Below, one piece after another: positions 1 through 6,538 of a stretch of DNA of 7,664 nt. Position 1 is the first letter of the stretch; each line of letters begins with the position of its first letter. Below the pieces are notes generated by a model. That model ran no database searches, was not told the origin of the DNA, and was given only the letters and a program-made list of their open reading frames with translations. The translations under genes and the position numbers were made by a program. Source of the DNA: Armatimonadota bacterium (GTDB taxonomy: Bacteria; Armatimonadota; JAAZEB01); the NCBI GenBank assembly GCA_012841485.1, contig DUUU01000165.1:1-7664 (forward strand), given 5' to 3'.

Positions 1-18
1 CGCTTGGCCTCGCAAGCG
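1..18 (+). other. Small stem-loop just upstream of the ribosome-binding site
   Basis: CGCTTG (1-6) and CAAGCG (13-18) form a perfect 6-bp stem with a 6-nt loop, ending 2 nt before the AGGAG of the first pseudopilin gene. In the second copy (767-784) the corresponding stem has one C-A mismatch. It could affect translation initiation, or it could be chance in GC-rich DNA. Confidence 0.3.
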
Positions 19-138
19 AGAGGAGAGAACGATGCGGTCACGAAGCAGCGCCGTGCCGCCAGGAAGGCACGGCTTCACCCTGATCGAACTGCTGGTGGTG
101 ATAGCGATTATCGCCATTCTCGCGGCGATCCTCTTTCC
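6..138 (+). repeat. Direct repeat, copy A: leader plus prepilin-encoding 5' end
   Basis: This 133-bp stretch matches 772-904 with a single mismatch (G at 91, T at 857), offset 766 bp. It covers the ribosome-binding leader and the first ~36 codons of the pseudopilin gene. The identity includes silent codon positions. It ends abruptly: six synonymous differences fall in the next seven codons (137-157). Copy A may extend left of the window; position 5 is already mismatched. Confidence 0.92.
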
Positions 139-691
139 GGTCTTTGCCCGGGCCAGGGAGAACGCGCGAAAGAGCACGTGCCAGTCGAACATCAAGCAGC
201 TCGCGCTCGGGGTTCTCCAGTATGCCCAGGACTATGATGAGATGACGCCCAGGCACTGCCATCAGCCCGCGAGTGGAGACTACTACATGTGGACTGGCAT
301 GGTGCAGCCGTACGTGAAGAGTATGGATATTACCCGCTGCCCATCGAATGCCACCGCAAAGAACGTGGCGCGCGGGTGCTGGGGCTATGGCTATAATCTC
401 TCTCGTGTGCCTGCGGGCGTGAACGTCGGCGTTGCGAACCGCTCGTTGGCGGAGATCGAGAAGCCCGCGGGCCTGTTGATGATCTGCGAGAGCGGCGATG
501 GCACGGCTGCAACCGCCTGGCTGGGCTACTGGACCCGCGAAACCGACACCACCGATCCAAGCTACCTCCACCCCACGGGGCGTCATATGGAGGGCAGCAA
601 TGTCGGATTCGCCGACGGCCACGTAAAGTGGATGCGCCAATCCGTGATCCGAGAGACACGCGGGCTTTGGGATTCGCGCTACACGCAGTAG
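32..691 (+). CDS. Type II secretion-like pseudopilin, H-X9-DG family (copy 1)
   Basis: This 219-residue protein has a class III prepilin signal. A short basic leader ends at Gly14, followed by [20 protein letters not shown], so a prepilin peptidase should cut between Gly14 and Phe15, leaving Glu19 as the conserved Glu5 of the mature protein. The hydrophobic helix (about 15-35) would anchor it in the inner membrane or pack it in a pseudopilus. [10 protein letters not shown] stretch follows, then a globular domain with the usual RCPS cysteine (near 107) and, near the C-terminus, H185-X9-D195-G196 followed by HVKW. The start is well set: an AGGAG (21-25) lies 6 nt upstream of ATG 32. Such H-X9-DG proteins occur in many copies per genome in Armatimonadota and Planctomycetes, and their exact roles are mostly unknown. 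The next gene is a paralog. The family call is firm; any specific role in secretion or surface structure is inferred. Confidence 0.9.
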   Translation: MRSRSSAVPPGRHGFTLIELLVVIAIIAILAAILFPVFARARENARKSTCQSNIKQLALGVLQYAQDYDEMTPRHCHQPASGDYYMWTGMVQPYVKSMDITRCPSNATAKNVARGCWGYGYNLSRVPAGVNVGVANRSLAEIEKPAGLLMICESGDGTAATAWLGYWTRETDTTDPSYLHPTGRHMEGSNVGFADGHVKWMRQSVIRETRGLWDSRYTQ

Positions 692-727
692 TGCCTGCCG
701 GATAGCATCCCCGCCGTGCCGCGCAGA

Positions 728-757
728 CGCAGGGGCGAGGTTTCCTCGGCCCCTGCG
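728..757 (+). other. Strong GC-rich hairpin between the two pseudopilin genes
   Basis: The arm CGCAGGGGCGAGG (728-740) pairs with CCTCGGCCCCTGCG (744-757) as 13 base pairs with a one-nucleotide G bulge and a TTT loop. It begins 36 bp after the stop of the first pseudopilin gene. There is no T-run after it, so it is not a standard intrinsic terminator. It may be an attenuating or transcript-stabilising 3' structure that separates expression of the two paralogs. I see no convincing sigma-70 promoter in the same gap (692-797). Confidence 0.5.
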
Positions 758-767
758 GTGACGTCAC
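758..767. other. 10-bp perfect palindrome GTGACGTCAC
   Basis: GTGACGTCAC is its own reverse complement. It lies directly after the intergenic hairpin and just before the repeated leader of the second pseudopilin gene. It could be a half-turn operator for a dimeric regulator or simply chance; it is not visible upstream of copy 1 because the window starts there. Confidence 0.3.
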
Positions 768-771
768 GCTC

Positions 772-904
772 GGCCTCGCAAGCGAGAGGAGAGAACGATG
801 CGGTCACGAAGCAGCGCCGTGCCGCCAGGAAGGCACGGCTTCACCCTGATCGAACTTCTGGTGGTGATAGCGATTATCGCCATTCTCGCGGCGATCCTCT
901 TTCC
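772..904 (+). repeat. Direct repeat, copy B: leader plus prepilin-encoding 5' end
   Basis: This is the partner of the repeat at 6-138, with one mismatch in 133 bp. Its left edge lies a few bases after the 10-bp palindrome GTGACGTCAC (758-767). The repeat carries the ribosome-binding site and the coding sequence for the prepilin leader and membrane helix. Confidence 0.92.
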
Positions 905-1466
905 AGTTTTCGCTCGGGCGCGGGAGAACGCGCGAAAGACCAATTGCGCCTCGAACTTGAAGCAATTGGGCCTGGCGATCCTCGCCTATGCGCAGGATTA
1001 CGACGAGATGTTCCCCAAGTACACGCTGAAGAACGTGCCCACGGATAGCAATGATTGGCACGAAGTGATCGATCCCTACATCAAGAACACCCTGCTCAAG
1101 AAGTGCCCGAGCCTCAACACGAACCTCGGCTATGGAGCGAACTGGCGGCACATCATCTGCTACCCGAAGGAGGATCTGTGGGCAGGCCTGGATGTGACCC
1201 TCGCGCAGTTCCAGCGCCCGGCCGATGCGCTGATGCTCGCCGATAGTCATACGGGCACGACGGGGGAAGGGACGGGCGGGTGCGCGGCCATCTACTGCCC
1301 GCACTGCTACGCAACGCCGCCGTACGACTATGTGAACTACGCGGTCTCCTCGCGGCACAGCGAGGGGGCAAACTGCCTGATGCTCGACGGCCATGTGAAG
1401 TGGTACAAGACGAGTACGATTATGAAAACGGACTCGTCGTCCATTTGGGCGCACAACAACCCCTAG
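798..1466 (+). CDS. Type II secretion-like pseudopilin, H-X9-DG family (copy 2)
   Basis: This is a 222-residue paralog of the preceding gene with the same layout: prepilin cleavage expected between Gly14 and Phe15, Glu19 as the +5 glutamate, one hydrophobic helix (about 15-35), then [10 protein letters not shown] and a C-terminal globular domain. The first 47 residues are identical to copy 1, after which similarity falls to the family scaffold: [20 protein letters not shown], a KKCPS cysteine, and H187-X9-D197-G198 followed by HVKW. Unlike copy 1 it carries a CPHC pair in a Cys/Tyr-rich loop around residues 165-178, which could form a disulfide or bind metal (inference). The leader and AGGAG ribosome site are also repeated from copy 1. 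A 106-bp gap containing a strong hairpin separates the two genes, so separate or attenuated transcription is possible. Family assignment is firm; the partner or substrate is unknown. Confidence 0.9.
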   Translation: MRSRSSAVPPGRHGFTLIELLVVIAIIAILAAILFPVFARARENARKTNCASNLKQLGLAILAYAQDYDEMFPKYTLKNVPTDSNDWHEVIDPYIKNTLLKKCPSLNTNLGYGANWRHIICYPKEDLWAGLDVTLAQFQRPADALMLADSHTGTTGEGTGGCAAIYCPHCYATPPYDYVNYAVSSRHSEGANCLMLDGHVKWYKTSTIMKTDSSSIWAHNNP

Positions 1467-1688
1467 CAGGTCATTCGAATGCGGAAAGCAGTCGCGAGCC
1501 CGCCGATCTCCCGTTCGCGGCTGCCTCCCGCGTCCCGTCCGATCTCCTCTTGCCGCGCTGACGAGCCATCCTCGCGAGGCCCGGGTGAACGTTCGATAGG
1601 GGCGAACCCTTGGTGCTTGTCCTGTTTCCGGTTCCCGCCACCGCCCGGGCCTGGCTTCTCTCGGAATTCTACCAACCCACGAAACTGC

Positions 1689-1717
1689 TTGACGGGTCGG
1701 CGTGCCGGTGGTATGAT
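1689..1717 (+). promoter_or_regulatory. Predicted sigma-70 promoter of the metal-resistance operon
   Basis: TTGACG (1689-1694) and TATGAT (1712-1717) are separated by exactly 17 bp, each one base from the consensus hexamers. Transcription would start near 1723-1725. It lies at the end of the 294-bp gap after the second pseudopilin gene; the rest of that gap (1467-1688) shows no gene or clear terminator. The promoter sits immediately upstream of the ArsR-type repressor gene and its predicted operator. Confidence 0.75.
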
Positions 1718-1728
1718 GGTTGCAGAGT

Positions 1729-1742
1729 TGAGCAATTATTCA
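1729..1742. promoter_or_regulatory. Predicted SmtB/CzrA-type operator
   Basis: TGAGCAATTATTCA is an imperfect palindrome with TGA/TCA ends and an AATT centre. It resembles the TGAA-N6-TTCA type core that SmtB and CzrA repressors recognise. It falls within about 5-20 bp after the predicted transcription start, between the -10 box and the repressor's ribosome site, where a bound repressor would block initiation. The match is by eye and from memory of the family; binding is inferred. Confidence 0.6.
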
Positions 1743-1760
1743 GGTGTGCGGAGGGAACAT

Positions 1761-2198
1761 ATGGACGCGGGCGAGAGCGGCGAACTCTCACAAGCGAGCA
1801 GAGAGCGTGTGGAAGCGGTGCAGCGCCAGATGGTGCCGGACGCGGTGTTTGCGGACCTCGCGGAGACCTTCCAGGCGATGGGGGATCGGACGCGGGTGAA
1901 GCTGCTCTTCGCGCTCTCGCGAGCGGAACTATGCGTCGGTGAATTGGCGGCGCTCTTGGGGGTGACCGCGTCCGCGGTCTCTCACCAGCTGCGGCTGTTG
2001 CGCTCGCTGCGGCTGGTGCGCTCGCGTCGAGACGGTCGGTGGGTATACTACACTCTGGATGACGATCATATCCGCACCCTCTTCCAGCAGGGGCTCGAGC
2101 ATATGGAGCACCGCTCGGGAATGGGGGCGGACGGGAAAGGCGAGGAGAGCAGTGGCGACGAAGAGCCTGCTGCTGCCGGTATTGCTACCCGGCGGTGA
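1761..2198 (+). CDS. ArsR/SmtB-family zinc-type metal-responsive repressor
   Basis: This 145-residue winged-helix repressor should bind the operator just upstream and release it when metal binds. Residues 28-118 follow SmtB closely: ELCVGEL (56-62), the recognition helix TASAVSHQLRLLRSLRLV (69-86), and the wing RDGRWVYYTL (90-99). The alpha-5 metal ligands are visible as Asp101, His103, His114 and His117, the Asp/His/His/His set of CzrA-type zinc sensors. Cys58 is present, but no N-terminal cysteine accompanies it, so a CadC-like alpha-3N site is unlikely. I chose ATG 1761 because GGAGGG (1750-1755) lies 5 nt upstream; the frame is open back to 1479, but those starts lie in or before the promoter. 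The C-terminal tail (about 119-145) is acidic, probably disordered, and partly reflects overlap with the ATPase gene. Zn(II) is the most likely inducer, with Cd, Co or Pb possible. Confidence 0.92.
   Translation: MDAGESGELSQASRERVEAVQRQMVPDAVFADLAETFQAMGDRTRVKLLFALSRAELCVGELAALLGVTASAVSHQLRLLRSLRLVRSRRDGRWVYYTLDDDHIRTLFQQGLEHMEHRSGMGADGKGEESSGDEEPAAAGIATRR
2142..2148 (+). promoter_or_regulatory. Ribosome-binding site for the metal ATPase
   Basis: GAGGAGA lies inside the 3' end of the repressor gene, close (3-4 nt) to GTG 2152. The tight spacing suggests modest initiation, possibly helped by translational coupling to the overlapping repressor. No better ribosome site precedes the first HMA-like domain in this frame. 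Confidence 0.45.
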
Positions 2199-4851
2199 GG
2201 AGTGCGTCCGCTGTGCCGAGGAGCTTAGGGGGCGCATGCTGGTGGTGCCCGGCGTGCGCGCGGTTGAGGTGGACCGGTCAGCCCGCCAGCTCGTGGTCAC
2301 CTACGAGGGGTCTGCGATCACCCCGGAGCGCATCGAAGAGGCCGCCGAGTTGGCCGGCGCGGAGGTGGCCGAGCATCGCAGCCACGACACGCTGATCCTT
2401 CGCGGTCTGGATTGCGCCGATTGCGCGCAGAAGGTGGAGCGCGCGGTGCTCGCCATTCCAGGGGTAGAGCACGCGGAGCTCTCCTTCGCGGCCTCGCGGC
2501 TGGCGGTGGAGTACGATCCGCGCCGCGCCTCCTACGCCGAGATCGCGCGCGCCGTCACGGATCTGGGCTACCGTGTCGAAGAGCCACGCGCGCCGGTCCA
2601 ATCGGGGGTGCTGGAGATTGGCGGCATGGACTGCGCCGATTGCGTGCGCAAGGTGGAGCGCGCCGTAGCGGCGCTCCCTGGGGTGCGCAGCGCGCAGGTG
2701 ACCTTCGCGACGGGGCGCATGGAGGTGCGTTACGATCCGGCGGTGCTCTCGCTCGACCGGATCGCGCGTACGGTTCGAGAGACCGGCTACGAGGCGCGCA
2801 TCGAGGGAAATCCGACGCATGAACCGGAGGCGCCCGCGTTCTGGGAGAAGAACACACGTCTGGTGCTCACCATTCTCTCCGGGATCGCCCTGGGCGCCGC
2901 GCTGCTCATGAGCCTCCTCGGAGGGCCGGCCGTCGTGCAAGGAGCCCTCTATGTGCTGGCGATTCTTCTGGGGGGCGTCTATGTGCTTCGCAGCGCGCTG
3001 GTGGCCCTGCGAACGCGTCTCGCTACGGATATCAACTTCCTGCTCACCGTTGCCGTCATCGGCGCGCTGGCGATTGGGGAGTGGGCCGAGGCGGCCTCGG
3101 TGGTCTTCCTCTTCTCCGTTGCCGAGCTCCTGGAATCGTACAGCATGGATCGGACGCGCAACGCGATCCGCGAGTTGATGCGCCTGGCGCCCGATCAGGC
3201 CACCGTGCGCCGGGATGGCAGCGAGCTCGTCCTCCCCGTGCAGGAGATCCGGGTTGGCGAGGTGATGGTGGTGAAGCCGGGCGAGCGTCTCGCCATGGAT
3301 GGCACCGTCGTCATCGGCTCAAGCCTGGTGAACGAGGCGCCCATCACCGGGGAATCGCTCCCAAGGGAAAAGGGCGTCGGCGACGATGTCTATGGCGGGA
3401 GCATCAATGGGCATGGATCGCTGGAAGTGCTGATCACGCGCGAGTATGAAGACACAACGCTGGCGCGTGTCATCCGCCTGGTAGAGGATGCCCAGGCACA
3501 AAAGGCGCGCTCCGAGCAGTTCATCGATCGCTTCGCGCGCTACTACACGCCGGCGATCATCGCGCTGGCGGTGGTGATCGCGGTTGTGCCCCCGCTTGCC
3601 TTCGGTGCCGCCTTCGGCACCTGGTTCTACCGTGCCCTCGCCCTTCTGATCATCGCGTGTCCGTGCGCGCTCGTCATCTCAACGCCGGTCTCCGTGGTTT
3701 CGGCGATCTCGGCGGCGGCGCGCAGTGGCGTGCTCGTCAAGGGAGGCGCTCACCTGGAGGAGATTGGCCGGGCGCGGGTGGTCGCGTTCGACAAAACCGG
3801 GACCCTCACTCGCGGCGCTCCGGATATCCTGGAGGTGATCCCGCTCGATGGGAGATCCCAGGAGGAGGTGTTGGGGCTGGCAGCTGCCATCGAGTCCCGA
3901 TCCGAGCACGTGCTGGCCGAGGCGGTGCTTCGCAAAGCTTACTTCGAAGGCCTGCGCTGGCCCGAACTGAGCGACTTCCAATCGATCACCGGGCAGGGCG
4001 CGCGCGCGCGCGTCGACGGCGAGGAGTACTATATTGGCCGGCCGCGGCTCCTGGAGCAGATCGGCGTTTCGCTGGATCCGGTGCGCGACCGCATCGCCGA
4101 GGAGCAGGCGCGGGGGCGCACCGCTCTCCTGCTGGGCACCAAGGAGCGCCTGGTGGGCATGATCCTTGCCGCCGATCAGCCACGCCTTGCCGCGCGCGAC
4201 ACGATCCGCGAGCTAAAGCGCGCCGGCATCGAGCGCACGGTGATGCTGACGGGCGATAACGCCGGCACGGCCGCCGCCGTAGCGCGAGAGTTGGGCATCG
4301 ATGAGTTCCACGCCGAGCTCCTTCCACAGCAGAAGGTGGAGGTAGTCCATGACCTGATCGCGCGCTACGAGCATGTGGCGATGGTGGGAGATGGCGTCAA
4401 TGATGCTCCGGCGCTCGCCGCTGCCTCCGTGGGCGTGGCGATGGGCGCCGCCGGCACCGACGTCGCCCTCGAGACCGCCGACGTTGCCCTGATGGCGGAC
4501 GATCTGTCGCGCTTCCCCTTCATCGTCCGGCTCAGCCGGCAAACCGTGCGCATCATCCGCCAGAATATCCTCTTCTCCATCGCGGTGAAGGCGCTCTTCG
4601 TGGCGATCACCTTCGCCGGGTTCATCACCCTCTGGCTGGCGGTGCTCGCCGACATGGGCACCTCGCTGCTCGTTACCGCCAACGCCCTGCGCCTCCTTCG
4701 AGGCACTCACCGCGCTGCGGTTCCGTCCGGGCGCGTATCGGGTGGAGAGCATGCCCATGCTGAATGCCGCGGAGCGTGCCCCCTGCCGATCCCGGTCGCT
4801 GACCTCAGCGGCGAGTCCGGCCAGGCCGAGGGCACGCATCGGCACGGGTGA
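2152..4851 (+). CDS. P1B-2-type heavy-metal (Zn/Cd/Pb) efflux ATPase, ZntA/CadA-like
   Basis: This inner-membrane pump hydrolyses ATP to export soft divalent metals. From GTG 2152 it has 899 residues. Three HMA-like domains come first: a degenerate one with Cys18/Cys21, then LDCADC (Cys88/Cys91) and MDCADC (Cys161/Cys164). Membrane helices begin near 235. The catalytic set is complete: TGES (399-402), CPC (503-505), DKTGT with phosphorylated Asp547, TGDN (700-703), GDGVNDAP (746-753), and Asp834 in the last helix (LADMG), which marks the Zn/Cd/Pb subgroup. The usual SEHP is SEHV here (His586, Val587). A 49-residue tail after 850 carries five His and two Cys. It overlaps the repressor gene by 47 bp in another frame, so the two should be co-transcribed and induced together. 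The GTG start has GAGGAGA only 3-4 nt upstream; the open frame reaches 2059, but that would extend the overlap and add no domain. Confidence 0.93.
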   Translation: MATKSLLLPVLLPGGEECVRCAEELRGRMLVVPGVRAVEVDRSARQLVVTYEGSAITPERIEEAAELAGAEVAEHRSHDTLILRGLDCADCAQKVERAVLAIPGVEHAELSFAASRLAVEYDPRRASYAEIARAVTDLGYRVEEPRAPVQSGVLEIGGMDCADCVRKVERAVAALPGVRSAQVTFATGRMEVRYDPAVLSLDRIARTVRETGYEARIEGNPTHEPEAPAFWEKNTRLVLTILSGIALGAALLMSLLGGPAVVQGALYVLAILLGGVYVLRSALVALRTRLATDINFLLTVAVIGALAIGEWAEAASVVFLFSVAELLESYSMDRTRNAIRELMRLAPDQATVRRDGSELVLPVQEIRVGEVMVVKPGERLAMDGTVVIGSSLVNEAPITGESLPREKGVGDDVYGGSINGHGSLEVLITREYEDTTLARVIRLVEDAQAQKARSEQFIDRFARYYTPAIIALAVVIAVVPPLAFGAAFGTWFYRALALLIIACPCALVISTPVSVVSAISAAARSGVLVKGGAHLEEIGRARVVAFDKTGTLTRGAPDILEVIPLDGRSQEEVLGLAAAIESRSEHVLAEAVLRKAYFEGLRWPELSDFQSITGQGARARVDGEEYYIGRPRLLEQIGVSLDPVRDRIAEEQARGRTALLLGTKERLVGMILAADQPRLAARDTIRELKRAGIERTVMLTGDNAGTAAAVARELGIDEFHAELLPQQKVEVVHDLIARYEHVAMVGDGVNDAPALAAASVGVAMGAAGTDVALETADVALMADDLSRFPFIVRLSRQTVRIIRQNILFSIAVKALFVAITFAGFITLWLAVLADMGTSLLVTANALRLLRGTHRAAVPSGRVSGGEHAHAECRGACPLPIPVADLSGESGQAEGTHRHG

Positions 4852-4867
4852 GCTTCGGCCTCGCCCT

Positions 4868-6538
4868 CTATGGGAGCAACGGCACCCGGAGCGTCGCGGG
4901 GCGGGCGGCATCGTGGAAGAGCGTGCAGCGCGCAGGGACGGCCGTTGCCCGGTCAAAGGGGTCGGCACCGGTGTGCGGGTTTAGCTCGAAACGAGGGTGG
5001 TTGGAGCCGGCGATAGAAATCCGGAGGCGGTGGCCCGGTGGCAGCGTGACCGCCATTGGCGGCAGCGTGAGGGCCGCGGTGTACATATCCCCTGGCACCA
5101 CATGCGACGGCCGCCCGCTGCCATCGCGGTAGCGGACGCGCGTGGCTCCATCGCAGATCAGCAACGACCGGCCATCCGGGTGAACATCGCAGAGCCGGAC
5201 CGCGAAGGTGGCGTCTGGGCGGTCGATGGTGAAGCGGAACTGGAGCACGGCGGAGCCGAAAAGCCGGCGTGCCTTCTCCACGGGCGGCGTCGTGTAGACC
5301 AGCACATCGGGGCGTCCTTCCAGAGCCGACTGATCCAGCGGCCCGATCCCCATGCCGCCCGCGGTGCCATAGCCGATGTTCGTGCCGCCGCGCGTCGGCA
5401 CCGGATTCGCCGGATCGGCCGTATAGGCACGGGCCGGCTCTGCCGCTCCCGCCGGGCGCTCATCCAGGCGACCATCGCCGTGAAGCGTCAGTAGCCAATC
5501 TGTGGTGACCACGGCGCCGGGATCAGCGGCGTCGTGCCATCCCTCCTCGCCCATCTGCCACCAGCGGAACGCCGCCAGCTCATCCCAGCCGTTGTGCCTC
5601 TCCCCGCGCAGCCAGTAGTCCAGGAAGAGACGGGCTACCCGCTCGCTTTCGCCCACGGCGCCCGGAAACTCCAGCGCGCCCTGCCGCGCCTGCCCGATGG
5701 CGGTGTGGTGCCAGGGACCCACGAGCATCTTGGTGTGTCGGCGCGTGGCCTCCCCGGCCTGGGCGCGGAGCACCTTGAAGGCACGCATTTGCGTGGCGAC
5801 TCCCGGGTCGTACCACCCTGTGATCAAGAGCATCGGCACGTTGATCCGTTCTGGCTGGAGGGCCTTCGCGGCCACCCGGTAGAGCGGCGCGGCGCTGCTT
5901 GGGGCCGCGCGGGCCATTCGCAGGACGCCGAACCCCAATCGGTCCAGGAGCTTCACATGCGCCTCGCGGAAGACGCCATTGTCATAGTAGTCCGCGTAAG
6001 TGACGGCGGGCGAGGCGACGATGGGCACGCAGCAGACGAGGTGGGGCGGCTGCTCCCTCGCGGTCAGAAACTGAATCCTGCCGAGTGCCGACGGTCCCCA
6101 TGAGCCCACCTTCCCGTTGGACCAGGGCTGGCGCGCGATCCACTCGACCGTGTCGTAGCCATCCTGGCCGCGAGGATGGAATCGCGCTCCCTCTCCGGCG
6201 GGCTTCGAGCCATGGAAGCCGCGCCAATCCACGACGACCAGGGCATACTGCTCGGGATCGACGAGGGGGCCGGCCTTGCCGGCATTCGGGAGCGCGGCGC
6301 CGACCTGCTTGCGGCTGTAGGGCGTCTGGATCAGGAGGGCGGGGTAGGCGCCCGGCCGTTTCGGGAGGTAGAGATCGGCGGCCAGCGTTTTGCCGTCGCG
6401 CATCGGGATCGCCGCCTCCACCGGCTGGCCCAGATGTGCCGTGCTGTCGCGCGATCCGTGCCTGGCCGATAGCGCGAGCAGGCCAAGGGCGAGGGCAGCG
6501 AGAAGCGCCAGATCCGGGGATGCGAGCGAGGGAATCAC
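4868..6538 (-). CDS. CocE/NonD-family serine hydrolase (X-Pro dipeptidyl-peptidase S15-like)
   Basis: This 556-residue alpha/beta hydrolase belongs to the family of cocaine esterase, alpha-amino-acid ester hydrolases and S15 X-Pro peptidases, which cleave esters or amides. Seen in order (numbered from GTG 6538): a hydrophobic N-terminal segment (about 9-24), PMRDG and a TPY tyrosine (Tyr74, oxyanion hole), VVDWRG near 104, the nucleophile elbow GPSALG with Ser150, TGWYD with Asp244, GPWHH with His278, and a C-terminal jelly-roll domain (about 400-556). Length is normal for the family. The start is set by a GTGA overlap with the aldolase stop and a GGAGGAA 8 nt upstream; an ATG at 6616 lacks a ribosome site. 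The N-terminal segment suggests export or membrane anchoring, though it lacks the usual basic n-region. The Tyr normally after the nucleophile is Ala. The substrate cannot be read from sequence. Confidence 0.88.
   Translation of the reverse strand: MIPSLASPDLALLAALALGLLALSARHGSRDSTAHLGQPVEAAIPMRDGKTLAADLYLPKRPGAYPALLIQTPYSRKQVGAALPNAGKAGPLVDPEQYALVVVDWRGFHGSKPAGEGARFHPRGQDGYDTVEWIARQPWSNGKVGSWGPSALGRIQFLTAREQPPHLVCCVPIVASPAVTYADYYDNGVFREAHVKLLDRLGFGVLRMARAAPSSAAPLYRVAAKALQPERINVPMLLITGWYDPGVATQMRAFKVLRAQAGEATRRHTKMLVGPWHHTAIGQARQGALEFPGAVGESERVARLFLDYWLRGERHNGWDELAAFRWWQMGEEGWHDAADPGAVVTTDWLLTLHGDGRLDERPAGAAEPARAYTADPANPVPTRGGTNIGYGTAGGMGIGPLDQSALEGRPDVLVYTTPPVEKARRLFGSAVLQFRFTIDRPDATFAVRLCDVHPDGRSLLICDGATRVRYRDGSGRPSHVVPGDMYTAALTLPPMAVTLPPGHRLRISIAGSNHPRFELNPHTGADPFDRATAVPARCTLFHDAARPATLRVPLLP

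Noticed and set aside
38..640. A 200-codon open frame on the minus strand opposite the first pseudopilin, with a similar one at 804-1454.
   Set aside because: Both are complements of codon-biased GC-rich genes. The two resemble each other only where the direct repeat underlies them, and the translations show no family motif.
1588..1612. GTTCGATAGGGGCGAAC, with a 5-bp stem, looking a little like a tRNA T-arm.
   Set aside because: The loop does not match the T-loop consensus closely, and I could not build an acceptor stem or anticodon arm around it.
1479..1760. An upstream extension of the repressor reading frame starting at ATG 1479 or the ATGs near 1713.
   Set aside because: These starts lie before or inside the predicted -10 box, have no ribosome site, and encode no family-like sequence. 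GGAGGG before ATG 1761 and the SmtB-like length fit much better.
2059..2151. An earlier ATPase start at ATG 2059.
   Set aside because: It would overlap the repressor gene by 140 bp and add a stretch with no domain. The HMA-like region starts after GTG 2152, which has a nearby GAGGAGA.
3998..4012. A 15-nt alternating GC run (possible Z-DNA).
   Set aside because: It encodes in-frame Ala-Arg-Ala-Arg in the ATPase and is expected by chance in DNA this GC-rich.
4823..4868. Possible bidirectional terminator between the convergent ATPase and hydrolase genes (AGGCCGA / TCGGCCT, or GAGGGC / GCCCTC).
   Set aside because: The stems are only 6-7 bp with loops of 25 nt or more and no T-run on either side, so they do not support a terminator call.
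4213..4968. Minus-strand open frame of 251 codons under the ATPase 3' end, and another of 220 codons at 2278-2940.
   Set aside because: They lie fully or mostly opposite well-supported ATPase coding sequence, and their His/Arg-rich translations are typical GC shadows.
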